Shown: positions 10,759 through 19,363, numbered from the stretch's first letter. The stretch: 64,000 nt of DNA from Nocardia sp. BMG51109 (GCF_000526215.1 NZ_JAFQ01000004.1:372001-436000), one strand, 5' to 3'. The notes: a model not told the origin generated them from the letters alone. Program-made: numbers and translations.

Positions 10759-12213
10759 GTGGCCATCACCGATATCAAGGCGTTCGCCCATCTGACGGCG
10801 GCCGATATCGAGACACTGGGGCAGGAACTCGACACGATCCGCCGGGATGTGGAGCAATCGCTCGGCGAACGCGACGCCAAGTACATCCGGCGCACCATCC
10901 GCGCCCAGCGCACGCTGGAGATGGCCGCGCGCGCAACGCTGTTCGGCAGCCGGAACCGATGGGCCTGGGGCGCCGGTGTCGCGATGCTGTCGGTGGCGAA
11001 GATCATCGAGAACATGGAGCTCGGGCACAACATCAGCCACGGGCAGTGGGACTGGATGAACGATCCGGAGATCCACTCCACCAGCTGGGAATGGGATATG
11101 ACGGGCCCGTCCGCGCAGTGGCAGCGGGCGCACAACTACTCCCATCACATGTACACCAACGTGCTCGGCAAGGACGAGGATCTCGGCTTCGGCATCCTGC
11201 GGATGACTCGCGACGAGCAGTGGCGGCCGCTGCATCTGGCGCAGCCGGTGGCCAACCTGCTGCTGGCGGCGACCTTCGAATGGGGTATCGCGCTGCACGA
11301 CTGGAGCATCGAGAAGCAGCTGTCCGACGTCCCGCGCTGGCAGCTGATGTCCGAGCCGAACCGGGCGTTCGGGCGCAAGATAGCCCGCCAGGTGAGCAAG
11401 GACTTCCTGATTCACCCGGCGCTCACCGGCCCGGCCTGGAAATCGACGCTGAAGGCCAACGCGACCGCGAACCTGGTCCGCAATCTGTGGACATATGCGG
11501 TGATCTTCTGTGGCCATTTCCCCGACGGCGCCGAGAAGTTCACCGTCGACCAGCTCGTGGACGAGACCCGGGGCGAGTGGTATCTGCGGCAGATGCTGGG
11601 CAGCGCGAATTTCTCCGCCGGCCCGGTCATGGCCTTCATGAGCGGCAATCTCTGCTATCAGATCGAGCATCACCTGTTCCCGGACATTCCGAGCAGCCGC
11701 TATCCGGAGATCTCGGTCCGGGTGCGCGAGCTGTGCGACAAATACGACCTGCCCTACACCACGGGATCGCTGGGTAAGCAATATCTCCTGGCGTTCCGCA
11801 CCATTCACAAGCTGGCGCTGCCGGATCGCTTCCTGCGCCGCACCGCCGACGATGCGCCCGAAACGTCCTCGGAGCGCAAGTTCGCCGGTATCACGCTGCC
11901 GATGCTGCCGAATACCGAAGTGTGGACCGAGAGCCATTGGCCGGTGGACCCGGTGACGGGCGAGCGGCGCGGCCTGCGCTCGGCGCTGGCGGAGGCCAAG
12001 GTCGCGCTGAAGGAGAAGGCCCGGCAGGAAAAAGAGGCCCTGCGCGAGGCCAAGCAGGCGCTGCAGGACAAGGCCCGGCATGAACAGCAGGCCCTGCGGG
12101 AGACTCGGCAGGCGCTGCGCGACAAGGCGCAGGAGGAGCGGCGGGTGCTGCGGCGGCGGGCGCTGCGCGAGCGCGCGATCCGGCGCGTGCGGCGACGTCA
12201 GCGCGCCAACTGA
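10759..12213 (+). CDS. acyl-CoA desaturase, DesA3-type, with 18-residue tandem repeats at the C-terminus
   Basis: The product is 484 residues from a GTG. It is a membrane di-iron fatty acid desaturase with three histidine boxes: HNISHGQWDW, HNYSHH and QIEHHLF. Hydrophobic segments include AWGAGVAMLSVAKII. With the upstream reductase it should insert the delta-9 double bond in stearoyl-CoA to make oleate for phospholipids and triacylglycerol. It exceeds the mycobacterial length (about 427) because residues from about 412 carry three consecutive 18-residue units rich in Glu, Lys, Arg, Ala and Leu, then an Arg-rich end (RRVRRRQRAN). This looks like an amphipathic helix or coiled coil. A CTATACCCTC element lies before the start. 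Confidence 0.93.
   Translation: MAITDIKAFAHLTAADIETLGQELDTIRRDVEQSLGERDAKYIRRTIRAQRTLEMAARATLFGSRNRWAWGAGVAMLSVAKIIENMELGHNISHGQWDWMNDPEIHSTSWEWDMTGPSAQWQRAHNYSHHMYTNVLGKDEDLGFGILRMTRDEQWRPLHLAQPVANLLLAATFEWGIALHDWSIEKQLSDVPRWQLMSEPNRAFGRKIARQVSKDFLIHPALTGPAWKSTLKANATANLVRNLWTYAVIFCGHFPDGAEKFTVDQLVDETRGEWYLRQMLGSANFSAGPVMAFMSGNLCYQIEHHLFPDIPSSRYPEISVRVRELCDKYDLPYTTGSLGKQYLLAFRTIHKLALPDRFLRRTADDAPETSSERKFAGITLPMLPNTEVWTESHWPVDPVTGERRGLRSALAEAKVALKEKARQEKEALREAKQALQDKARHEQQALRETRQALRDKAQEERRVLRRRALRERAIRRVRRRQRAN
11992..12153 (+). repeat. three tandem 54-bp units coding for 18-residue helical repeats
   Basis: Units at 11992-12045, 12046-12099 and 12100-12153 each encode an 18-residue segment of the pattern E-A/T-K/R-x-A-L-x-x-K-A-x-x-E-x-x-x-L-R. 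They are in frame within the first desaturase, just before its basic end, and are absent from the second desaturase. Confidence 0.85.
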
Positions 12214-12273
12214 ACACATCTTGGTCACGACCACAATGCGGCGTACGCCACAGTTGTGAATCGATAGGGACAC

Positions 12274-12307
12274 AACCTACGGAGCCGTAACCTACGGTAC
12301 TGTAACC
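12274..12307. promoter_or_regulatory. 19-bp motif, copies 2 and 3 (second desaturase promoter)
   Basis: AACCTACGGAGCCGTAACC (12274-12292) is followed by AACCTACGGTACTGTAACC (12289-12307), overlapping by four bases, and the second copy ends three bases before the ATG at 12311. The core of the second copy (TACGGTACTGTA) is nearly palindromic. Placement over the start region suggests repression. Confidence 0.55.
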
Positions 12308-12310
12308 GGC

Positions 12311-13561
12311 ATGGCAATCTCGGATGTCAAGGAATACGCCCACCTCACCCCCGAGGATGTGGAGGCCATCGGCGCGGAGCTGGACGCCATCCGCCGCGAG
12401 ATCGAGGCCTCCCGTGGCGAGCGCGACGCCAAGTACATCCGCAACGTGATCCGGTTACAGCGCGCGCTCGAGTTCTCCGGCCGCGCGGTGCTGTTCGCCA
12501 GTTTCCTGCCGCCGGCCTGGCTGGCGGGCACGGCGCTGCTGAGCACCGCCAAGATCATCGAGAACATGGAGATCGGCCACAACGTCATGCACGGCCAGTG
12601 GGACTGGATGAACGATCCGGAAATCCACTCCGCGACCTGGGAATGGGATAACGTCGGCCCGGCCGAGCACTGGAAGATCACGCACAACTTCCTGCACCAC
12701 AAGTACACCAACGTGCTGGGGATGGACGACGATATCGGCTACGGCCTGCTGCGCGTGACCCGCGACCAGCGCTGGGCACCGTTCTATCTGGGCCAGCCGG
12801 TGTACAACCTGCTGCTGCAGATGTTCTTCGAGTACGGCGTCGCCATTCAGCACTTGGAGCTGGGCAAGGTCGCGAAGAAGAAGTGGGAGAAGGACAGCCC
12901 GGAGCGCAAGCAGTTCGAGGCGGACCGCCGCACGGTGCTGAAGAAGGTCGGCAAGCAGGTCGCCAAGGATTACCTGTTCTTCCCGCTGCTGACCGGCCCG
13001 GCGTTCCTGTCCACGCTCACCGCCAATATCACCGCCAATGTCGTGCGCAACGTGTGGACCAATGCGGTCATCTTCTGCGGTCATTTCCCCGACGGCGCCG
13101 AGAAATTCACCAAGGCCGACGTCGACAACGAGACGCACGCCGAGTGGTATCTGCGGCAGATGCTGGGCAGCGCCAATATCTCGGGCGGGCCGGTGCTGCA
13201 TTTCATGAGCGGCAACCTGTCGCACCAGATCGAGCACCACCTGTTCCCGGACCTGCCGAGCAACCGGCTGTCCAAGATCGCGGTGCGGGTGCGCGACCTG
13301 TGCGACAAGTACGACCTGCCCTACACCACCGGCTCGCTGCCCAAGCAGTACGCCGAGTCGTGGCGCACCATCACCAAGCTGTCGCTGCCGAACAAATACC
13401 TGCGCCGAACCACCGACGATGCCCCGGAGACGAGGTCCGAGCGGGTCTTCGGCGGCACCACCACGGTCGATCCGTCGACCGGCCGCCGCCGCGGGCTGCG
13501 CACCGCCCTGAAGGAAGGCGGCCGCCGCGTCGCCGAACGCGCCGCCGCCGTCGTCGGCTGA
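12311..13561 (+). CDS. acyl-CoA desaturase, DesA3-type (second copy)
   Basis: The product is 416 residues, close to the usual DesA3 length, and a clear paralogue of the desaturase just upstream. Its His boxes are HNVMHGQWDW, HNFLHHKYTN and QIEHHLF. It lacks the repeated C-terminal extension of its neighbour and ends in an Arg/Ala-rich helix. A Lys-rich loop (KVAKKKWEKD) sits between the second and third boxes. It is a membrane enzyme that needs the reductase encoded at 9496-10680. Two copies of the 19-bp motif overlap its promoter, so it is probably regulated separately from the first desaturase, which has none. A strong terminator follows at 13577. Confidence 0.93.
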   Translation: MAISDVKEYAHLTPEDVEAIGAELDAIRREIEASRGERDAKYIRNVIRLQRALEFSGRAVLFASFLPPAWLAGTALLSTAKIIENMEIGHNVMHGQWDWMNDPEIHSATWEWDNVGPAEHWKITHNFLHHKYTNVLGMDDDIGYGLLRVTRDQRWAPFYLGQPVYNLLLQMFFEYGVAIQHLELGKVAKKKWEKDSPERKQFEADRRTVLKKVGKQVAKDYLFFPLLTGPAFLSTLTANITANVVRNVWTNAVIFCGHFPDGAEKFTKADVDNETHAEWYLRQMLGSANISGGPVLHFMSGNLSHQIEHHLFPDLPSNRLSKIAVRVRDLCDKYDLPYTTGSLPKQYAESWRTITKLSLPNKYLRRTTDDAPETRSERVFGGTTTVDPSTGRRRGLRTALKEGGRRVAERAAAVVG

Positions 13562-13576
13562 ACCTGCCACCACCCC

Positions 13577-13613
13577 GCACCCCGTATCGGTTCCCCTCGC
13601 CGATACGGGGTGC
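13577..13613 (+). terminator. rho-independent-type terminator after the desaturases
   Basis: GCACCCCGTATCGG (13577-13590) pairs exactly with CCGATACGGGGTGC (13600-13613) around a nine-base loop, 15 bases after the stop of the second desaturase. Confidence 0.85.
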
Positions 13614-13652
13614 GTCATTGCCGGTCCCGCCGGGCCTGGTTGACTCGGGGTC

Positions 13653-14339
13653 GTGTCAGTGCAGCCCGGTACCCCAGTACAGACCAGTACGCCAGCGCAC
13701 TCGGATGGCTCGGCGCAGCCTGGTATCTACGATGTGATCCGGCAGCGGCGGGACGTGCGGGCGGAGTTCACCGGGGAACTCGTCGACGACGACACCCTGC
13801 TGCGGATTCTGGACGCGGCGCACCGGGCGCCGAGCGTGGGTAACTCGCAGCCGTGGGACTTCGTGGTGGTGCGGGATCGGGAGACGCTGGCCCGGTTCGC
13901 CGCGCACGTCGCCGAGAAGCGCCTCGCCTTCCACGATGCGCTGCCGCCCGAGCGGGCCCGCACCTTCGCGCCGATCAAGATCGAGGGCATTACCGAGAGC
14001 GGTACCGGCATCGTCGTCACGCACGACGACAGCCGCGGCGGCCCGCAGGTCCTGGGCCGCGCCACCGTGCCCGAAACCGGGCTCTACTCAACGATTCTCG
14101 CCATTCAGAACCTGTGGCTGGCCGCCACCGCCGAGGAGATCGGGGTCGGCTGGGTGAGCTTCTACGACACCCCCTTCCTCACCGACCTGATCGGGCTCCC
14201 GCCGGGCATCCGTCCGGTTGCCTGGCTGTGTATCGGTCCCGTTCGCGAGTTCCAGGAAACACCCGATCTGGAGCGCTTCGGCTGGCGCACCCGCCGTCCC
14301 CTCGAACAGGCCGTGCACTGGGAGCGGTTCGATGCCTGA
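13653..14339 (+). CDS. bluB: 5,6-dimethylbenzimidazole synthase BluB
   Basis: The product is 228 residues from a GTG. It is a nitroreductase-fold flavin-destructase that converts reduced FMN and oxygen to 5,6-dimethylbenzimidazole, the lower ligand of vitamin B12. After a 25-residue Gln/Ser/Thr-rich N-terminus comes IYDVIRQRRDVRAEF, then APSVGNSQPWDF and the RATVPETGLYSTILAIQNLWLAA region that covers the flavin in BluB. The length fits the family. No other cobalamin gene is in the window. The last eight bases overlap the start of a P-loop kinase gene, so the two are coupled. Confidence 0.92.
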   Translation: MSVQPGTPVQTSTPAHSDGSAQPGIYDVIRQRRDVRAEFTGELVDDDTLLRILDAAHRAPSVGNSQPWDFVVVRDRETLARFAAHVAEKRLAFHDALPPERARTFAPIKIEGITESGTGIVVTHDDSRGGPQVLGRATVPETGLYSTILAIQNLWLAATAEEIGVGWVSFYDTPFLTDLIGLPPGIRPVAWLCIGPVREFQETPDLERFGWRTRRPLEQAVHWERFDA

Positions 14340-14871
14340 CCGGCCCGCGGTCATCCTGATCACCGGGATCCAGGCCGCCGGAAAGTCCACCGTCGCACAA
14401 CGATTGGCCGAACGGCTGCCGCGTTCGGTGCACGTCCGCGGCGACGCGTTCCGGCGCATGATCGTCAGCGGCCGGGCCGAGATGGGCCCCGACCCCTCCG
14501 CCGAAGCGATCCGCCAGCTCCGGCTGCGGCACCGGCTCACCGCCGACACCTGCGATTCCTATGCCGACGCCGGATTCACCGTCGTCGCGCAGGACGTTGT
14601 GCTGGGCGAGTACCTGCCCGAGACGCTCGAGCGGATACGCCATCGGCCGCTGTATCTGATCGTGCTCGCGCCTACTGCGAGCGCGGTGACGGCCCGCGAG
14701 GCAGGGCGGGACAAGATCGCCTACGGCGAGCTGACCGTCGAGATGCTCGACCGGGAACTGCGGACCGGAACTCCCCGCCTGGGCCTGTGGCTGGACACCT
14801 CCGATCGGACGCCCGACGAGACCGCCACCGAGATTCTCGACCGGCTGGAGCCCGACGCCGCGATCCGCTGA
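14332..14871 (+). CDS. P-loop kinase-like ATPase (AAA_33 type)
   Basis: The product is 179 residues from the ATG at 14332, which overlaps the end of bluB by eight bases. The Walker A motif GIQAAGKST lies at about residues 11-19. The next strand carries RGDAFRRM, a lid-like region follows, and the C-terminus has DTSDRTPDETATEIL, as in small nucleoside, shikimate or antibiotic kinases of the AAA_33 group. The substrate is unknown. Translational coupling with bluB allows a role in cobinamide or nucleotide-loop chemistry, but it does not look like CobU. Downstream, 179 bp hold no recognised feature. Confidence 0.8.
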   Translation: MPDRPAVILITGIQAAGKSTVAQRLAERLPRSVHVRGDAFRRMIVSGRAEMGPDPSAEAIRQLRLRHRLTADTCDSYADAGFTVVAQDVVLGEYLPETLERIRHRPLYLIVLAPTASAVTAREAGRDKIAYGELTVEMLDRELRTGTPRLGLWLDTSDRTPDETATEILDRLEPDAAIR

Positions 14872-15050
14872 CGGCTCGGACGCGTCCGGAGACAGCCTCG
14901 ACGGAGGGCAGGTCGCCGACCACGGTGGTGACTGTCCGGCACCGGTGACACCGAAAGAAACCGGACCCGTGCGCGTTCAGGCCGGCGCGGCGCATCCGCG
15001 TTCACCGAGCGCGCCCCCGCGCCGGCAGCCGGCGCGAATTCGCCGATGGC

Positions 15051-16091
15051 TCAGCGGAATCGGAGGTCGGCGGTGGCCAGGCCGAAGATCTTGCGCCCGG
15101 CCTGCTTCGCGACGATCGCCACGACGGCGGTCCGGTTGTCCGGGTCGAGGGACTTCACGCGGCCCGAGTACTCGATCCGGCCGCCCTCGCGCGGCACCAC
15201 CGCGTAGTTGGACAGCCGAACCCGGTACCGGGTGACCGCGCCGGGGTCCCCGGACCACGCCGACACGAAGCCGACGCCCAGACCCATGGTGAGCATGCCG
15301 TGCGCGATCACGTCCGGCAGTCCGGCCAGGCGGGCGATGCTGTCGTCCCAGTGGATCGGATTCGAGTCGCCGGATACGCCGGCGTAGTTGACGAGATCCC
15401 CCCGAGCCACTCCCGCGTCGCGAACCGGGAGTTCGTCGCCGACGGTGAGGTCGTCGAACGACACGGCGGTGTGCGGGACTCGCTCGGCACCCCGCAGCGA
15501 GAGCCGCAGCTCCCCCTCCGGCCGCACCGGCACCTCCCCGTCGGCCGCCGCCTCCGCCGTGCGGTGGCGGCCCAGCAACTTCAGGTCGTGCACCATCACG
15601 TTGTCGACCGCGCCCGTGATCGCCGGGTCGACGTCGTCACCGGTGACGCCGACCACCGTCGTGTGCATGACGTGCACCACCTCGCCGGCCTCGTCGGTGA
15701 AGGTGTTCGTGACCGTGATCAGGTCCTTGCCGGCGATCCGGCGCACGGCCGACAGCTCCACGTCGGTGATCAGCCGATCACCCACCACGATCGGCCGGTG
15801 CTGTTCGAATACCTGCTCGGTCTGCACGAACATGTCGTAGCCGACCACCACGTCCTCGAACAGCTTGCGGTTGGCCGCCATCGCCGGGATGGACACGAAC
15901 GTCAGCGGCGCCACCAATCCGTCGTACCCGTGCTCGGCGGCCGCATGCTCCGCCCAGTGGACCGGATGTGCGTCCTGGACGGCCCGGGCGTACTCCCGAA
16001 CCTTCTCCCGGCCGACGACATAGGGGGCATCCACCCGGTAGTAATGCCCGACTCTCGACATCAGCTCGGATGCATCGGCCTCAACAGTCAC
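15051..16091 (-). CDS. fused HadA/HadB-type (3R)-hydroxyacyl-ACP/CoA dehydratase
   Basis: The product is 346 residues with two hot-dog domains in one chain. Residues about 1-150 match the FAS1-type/HadA dehydratase half (DAHPVHW). From about 200 a MaoC/HadB half follows, carrying the hydratase signature GDSNPIHWDD and HGMLTMG. In mycobacteria the related HadA and HadB are separate subunits that dehydrate 3-hydroxyacyl chains in FAS-II mycolate elongation. Fused forms are known in actinobacteria. Both halves keep an Asp and a His, which is unusual because the HadA half is normally structural. It is the second gene after a thiolase on the same strand (115-bp gap), so beta-oxidation or an acyl-CoA pathway is an alternative role. 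Confidence 0.88.
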   Translation of the reverse strand: MTVEADASELMSRVGHYYRVDAPYVVGREKVREYARAVQDAHPVHWAEHAAAEHGYDGLVAPLTFVSIPAMAANRKLFEDVVVGYDMFVQTEQVFEQHRPIVVGDRLITDVELSAVRRIAGKDLITVTNTFTDEAGEVVHVMHTTVVGVTGDDVDPAITGAVDNVMVHDLKLLGRHRTAEAAADGEVPVRPEGELRLSLRGAERVPHTAVSFDDLTVGDELPVRDAGVARGDLVNYAGVSGDSNPIHWDDSIARLAGLPDVIAHGMLTMGLGVGFVSAWSGDPGAVTRYRVRLSNYAVVPREGGRIEYSGRVKSLDPDNRTAVVAIVAKQAGRKIFGLATADLRFR

Positions 16092-16206
16092 AAGTAAACC
16101 TGCCCTCGTTCGGGAACACTACCCACCGGAGACTATCCGACATCGCCGCCCGGACCAGATTATGAGCCGACCAGAATCCGAGCCGAACCGATTGTGGCGG
16201 ACCAGC

Positions 16207-17499
16207 TCAGACCCGTTCGAGGACCGCCGAGGCCCCGATACCGCCCGCGGCGCAGATGCCCAGCAGGGCGGCGCTCCTACCGGAGAGGGCCAACTCGTTC
16301 GCCACGGTGGTGACCATGCGGGCGCCGGTGGCACCGAAGGGATGGCCGAGGGAGACCGAGCCGCCGTGCACGTTCAGGATGTCCGGGTCGATCACGCCGA
16401 CCGCCGTGTCGCGGCCGAGGCGGGCCGTGGCCCATTCGTCGCTGGCGAGGGCGGACAGCACCGACAGGGTCTGGGCGGCGAACGCCTCGTGGATATCGAC
16501 GAAATCCACGTCGGCGAGCGACATTCCGGCCTTGTCCAATGCTCGCGGCATGGAGATCGCCGGGCCGATCAGCACCTGGTCGCGCGGGTCCACGCTGACG
16601 TAGGTCCACGAACGGATCGCCGCCAGCGGTGGCAGGCCCAGCGCCCGCGCCTTCTCCTCGCTCATCAGCAGCACCGCCGCCGCGCCGTCGGTGAGCGGGC
16701 TGGCATTGCCCGCCGTGACCGTGCCGTCCTTCGCGAACACCGGTGCCAGCGACGACAGTTTCTCGACGCTCGTATCCGCCCGGACCAGTCCGTCGCGGGT
16801 GACCGATTTACCTTCCGGCGTAACGACTTCCAGCACCTCGCGGTCGAAGCGCCCGGACTCGATGGCCGCCGCGGCGCGATGATGCGAGCGGGCGGCGAAC
16901 TCGTCCTGCGCGGCGCGGGTGATGCCGTGGATGCCGGCCATCTTCTCGGCCGACTCCCCCATCACCTCGCCGGTGGTGCGCTCGGCGATCTTGGGCCGAC
17001 GCGGCACGAGGTCGGTGAACGGCGCCAACTGCGCCACCGCCGACAGGTAGTCCTTGGGCTTCGGCTTGCCCAGGGCCAGCGGCGCGGCCGCGTGCACCAT
17101 CTTCTGCGGCAGCTTCACCTCGGCGTTGCTGGTGGAATCGCTACCGCCGGCGATCATGACGTCGTATTCGCCGCGCTCGATGGCCGCGGCCGCCGACGTG
17201 ACCGCCTGCAGGCCCGAGGCGCACGCACGGGTGACCGTATATCCCTCGCAGCCCGGGTCCAGCTTCAGATCCAGCGCGATCTCGCGGGCGATGTTCGGCG
17301 CGGCGCTGGGCAGGATCACCCCGCCCCACACGATCGCCTGCACCTGGTCCTTGGGCAGTTCCGTGCGCTGCAGCAGGCCCGCGACGGCCGCATCGGCCAG
17401 GTCGATGGAGTCCATCCGGGTGTAGTCGGTGAACGCCCGCACGAACGGCGTCCGCACCCCGGAGACGATGACAGCACGGCGAGAACCCTTGGTTGCCAC
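16207..17499 (-). CDS. acetyl-CoA acyltransferase (thiolase, FadA2/FadI-like)
   Basis: The product is 430 residues from the GTG at 17499, which is preceded by AAAGGA; an upstream in-frame GTG at 17523 lacks one. It has all thiolase catalytic elements: TRACASG with nucleophile Cys93, HEAFAAQ, GHPFG with His386, and CAAGGIG with Cys416. It cleaves 3-ketoacyl-CoA or condenses two acyl-CoA. Its length suits the FadA2/FadI group. The dehydratase gene follows on the same strand. A palindrome upstream (17535-17550) is a likely operator for the pair. Confidence 0.93.
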   Translation of the reverse strand: MATKGSRRAVIVSGVRTPFVRAFTDYTRMDSIDLADAAVAGLLQRTELPKDQVQAIVWGGVILPSAAPNIAREIALDLKLDPGCEGYTVTRACASGLQAVTSAAAAIERGEYDVMIAGGSDSTSNAEVKLPQKMVHAAAPLALGKPKPKDYLSAVAQLAPFTDLVPRRPKIAERTTGEVMGESAEKMAGIHGITRAAQDEFAARSHHRAAAAIESGRFDREVLEVVTPEGKSVTRDGLVRADTSVEKLSSLAPVFAKDGTVTAGNASPLTDGAAAVLLMSEEKARALGLPPLAAIRSWTYVSVDPRDQVLIGPAISMPRALDKAGMSLADVDFVDIHEAFAAQTLSVLSALASDEWATARLGRDTAVGVIDPDILNVHGGSVSLGHPFGATGARMVTTVANELALSGRSAALLGICAAGGIGASAVLERV

Positions 17500-17534
17500 G
17501 CGAATTCCTTTCGAGAGATTCACCCGGCACCGAA

Positions 17535-17550
17535 CTTACTCCGAAGTAAG
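17535..17550. promoter_or_regulatory. palindromic operator candidate before the thiolase gene
   Basis: CTTACTCCGAAGTAAG has six-base arms CTTACT/AGTAAG around CCGA and lies 36 bases before the thiolase GTG. Size and symmetry fit a TetR-family site. No regulator gene is adjacent. Confidence 0.45.
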
Positions 17551-17649
17551 AACAAAATCGAGACGCGCCGTCACGAGCACTACGAACGCGGGCAAGGCTG
17601 AGGGCCGAACGGCACACGGCCGCCGGCCCCGAGCGGGATGCGACGCCGA

Positions 17650-18429
17650 CTACGCGAGCCTGATCAGGCCGTAGTCGAAGGCGTGGCGACGATAGACCAC
17701 CGACGGTCGGTCGGTCTCGCGGTCCTGGAAGAGAAAGAAATCGTGGCCGACGAGTTCCATCTGGTACAGCGCATCGTCGACCGACATCGGATTGGCCGGA
17801 TGCACCTTGGTGCGGACGATATGGCCCGGACCGGCGGATTCGCCGGGTTCGTCCGGTGCGGGCGGATGCTCGTAGGTGACCGACCCGTTGCCGCCGGCGG
17901 ACCCGTTGCCGCTGCTCGGCTCCGCCTCGTCGACCAGCATGGCCGTGGCCTCGGCCACCGACAGCGGGGTCTTCTCGCCGTAGTGCACGCGCCGCCGGTC
18001 CTTGCTGCGGCGCAATCGGCTCTCCAGCTTCTGCACCGCCTGTTCGAGCGCGGCGTAGAAGCTCTCCGCGCAGGCCTCGGCGCGCGCGACCGGGCCCTTG
18101 CCGCGGACGGTGATCTCCACTCGCTGGCAGCTCTTGCGCTGACGTCGATTGCGTTCGTGGAACAGTTCGACATCGAACAGGTGGATCGACGGATCGAAGC
18201 GCTCCAACCGGCCGAGCTTCTCCGCGACGTGTATGCGGAAATGATCGGGAACCTCGACATTGCGGCCCTTCACCACGACATCCGCGCGGGGCCCGGACCG
18301 ATCCGACGCAGGCTGCTCGGCGCCGTCGCGGGCGGGGGCGATGCGTTCGGCGTCGGTGCGCTCGGGATCCAGCGCGGTGCCGGAGCGGGCCGAGGGATCT
18401 GCTTTCACTGAAGGTCGTGAAGTCGTCAC
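17650..18429 (-). CDS. hpf: long-form ribosome hibernation promoting factor
   Basis: The product is 259 residues from the GTG at 18429, chosen for the GGGAGGT sequence just upstream. After a disordered N-terminus come the S30AE/HPF domain (VVVKGRNVEVPDHF to about residue 160, with the basic RRSKDRRRVHYGEK end) and, after a Gly/Asn-rich linker, the C-terminal dimerisation domain (IVRTKVHPANPMSVDDAL, then FFLFQDRETDRPSVVYRR). It binds the 30S decoding region and pairs ribosomes into inactive 100S dimers in stationary phase or stress. It lies downstream of comF, separated by 236 bp that probably hold its own promoter. Confidence 0.94.
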   Translation of the reverse strand: MTTSRPSVKADPSARSGTALDPERTDAERIAPARDGAEQPASDRSGPRADVVVKGRNVEVPDHFRIHVAEKLGRLERFDPSIHLFDVELFHERNRRQRKSCQRVEITVRGKGPVARAEACAESFYAALEQAVQKLESRLRRSKDRRRVHYGEKTPLSVAEATAMLVDEAEPSSGNGSAGGNGSVTYEHPPAPDEPGESAGPGHIVRTKVHPANPMSVDDALYQMELVGHDFFLFQDRETDRPSVVYRRHAFDYGLIRLA

Positions 18430-18665
18430 GCGTACCTCCCGGATCTGGCCGCACAACCGATGCATGTGCGGCGGGGAATCAGTCGCGCCGGGCCGGCCGA
18501 TATCGAAAATCTTGGCCGATACCGAGAACGTCGATGCCGAGAACCCGGCACGAAGTCGTCCGAGGTGCCACCTCCAAACTCTGGGGTTCGGGTGTCAGAT
18601 CGCTCTGTCAGCAACGCTATTACGACAACGGGGAGACCGCTAGTGTTCACATAAATTTCAAAGGT

Positions 18666-19310
18666 TCAAGCCACGCACGTCACCATCACCGCGCGCACCC
18701 GCACACCGGCCTGCGCGAGCACCCGGACCGACTCGGCCGCCGTGGCGCCCGTCGTGATCACGTCGTCGACCAGTACGACCTCGGCATTCGGGGGACACAG
18801 CGGGCCGGGCGGCGAACCGCCGGCGGGCAGGATCCGGCCGCGCAGATTGTGCCGCCGGGCGCGCGGGCCCAGGCCGACCGAATCCCGCACGTCCGATCGC
18901 GTGGTCAGCATCGGGACCGCCCGGCAATCCGGCAGCCAACCCGCCGCCACCCGGACCGCGCGGCGCACCGGATCGCCGCCGCGGCGCCGTGCCGCCGCGC
19001 GCCTGCTCGGGGCGGGCACCAGGAGCAGCGGCCGATCACGGGCCCGCAGCCCATCCAGGCCTCTCGCCAAGGCGAGCCCCAGCGGTGCGGCCAGATCGCG
19101 GCGATCGTGCTCCTTCGCGGCCAGCACCGCGCGGCGTCCCGCGCCGGCGTAGGGGCCCAGCGCCCAGCACGGCACCCCCGGATCGGTGCGCGGCCGCGCC
19201 CGGATCGGCGGCCCCGACAAGCTCTCGGCGCACCCGGCGCACCATCCCGTCCCGGATACCCCGCAGCCCCCGCACACCTGCGGAAGAACCAGATCCAGCA
19301 GCGTCCGCAT
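18666..19310 (-). CDS. ComF-family phosphoribosyltransferase-like protein
   Basis: The product is 214 residues from the ATG at 19310. The N-terminus has a four-Cys zinc site (CGGCGVSGTGWCAGC). The type I phosphoribosyltransferase core follows, with the PRPP loop VVLVDDVITTGATA near residue 180. ComF proteins act in DNA uptake in naturally competent bacteria, while the actinobacterial role is unclear. It is 53 bp downstream of lpqB and probably at the end of the mtrA-mtrB-lpqB operon, as in mycobacteria (Rv3242c). The open frame continues upstream into lpqB, but those codons belong to lpqB in another frame. Confidence 0.88.
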   Translation of the reverse strand: MRTLLDLVLPQVCGGCGVSGTGWCAGCAESLSGPPIRARPRTDPGVPCWALGPYAGAGRRAVLAAKEHDRRDLAAPLGLALARGLDGLRARDRPLLLVPAPSRRAAARRRGGDPVRRAVRVAAGWLPDCRAVPMLTTRSDVRDSVGLGPRARRHNLRGRILPAGGSPPGPLCPPNAEVVLVDDVITTGATAAESVRVLAQAGVRVRAVMVTCVA

Positions 19311-19363
19311 CGCCCGAGTATGCCCGGCACGACCGACAGGTACCGGGCGGTGGCGACCCGTCC

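Noticed and set aside
18426..18650. A 74-codon frame ending in TGA that overlaps the hpf GTG, possibly a leader peptide
   Set aside because: Only about 59 percent of its third positions are G or C, far below true genes here; the overlap looks accidental.
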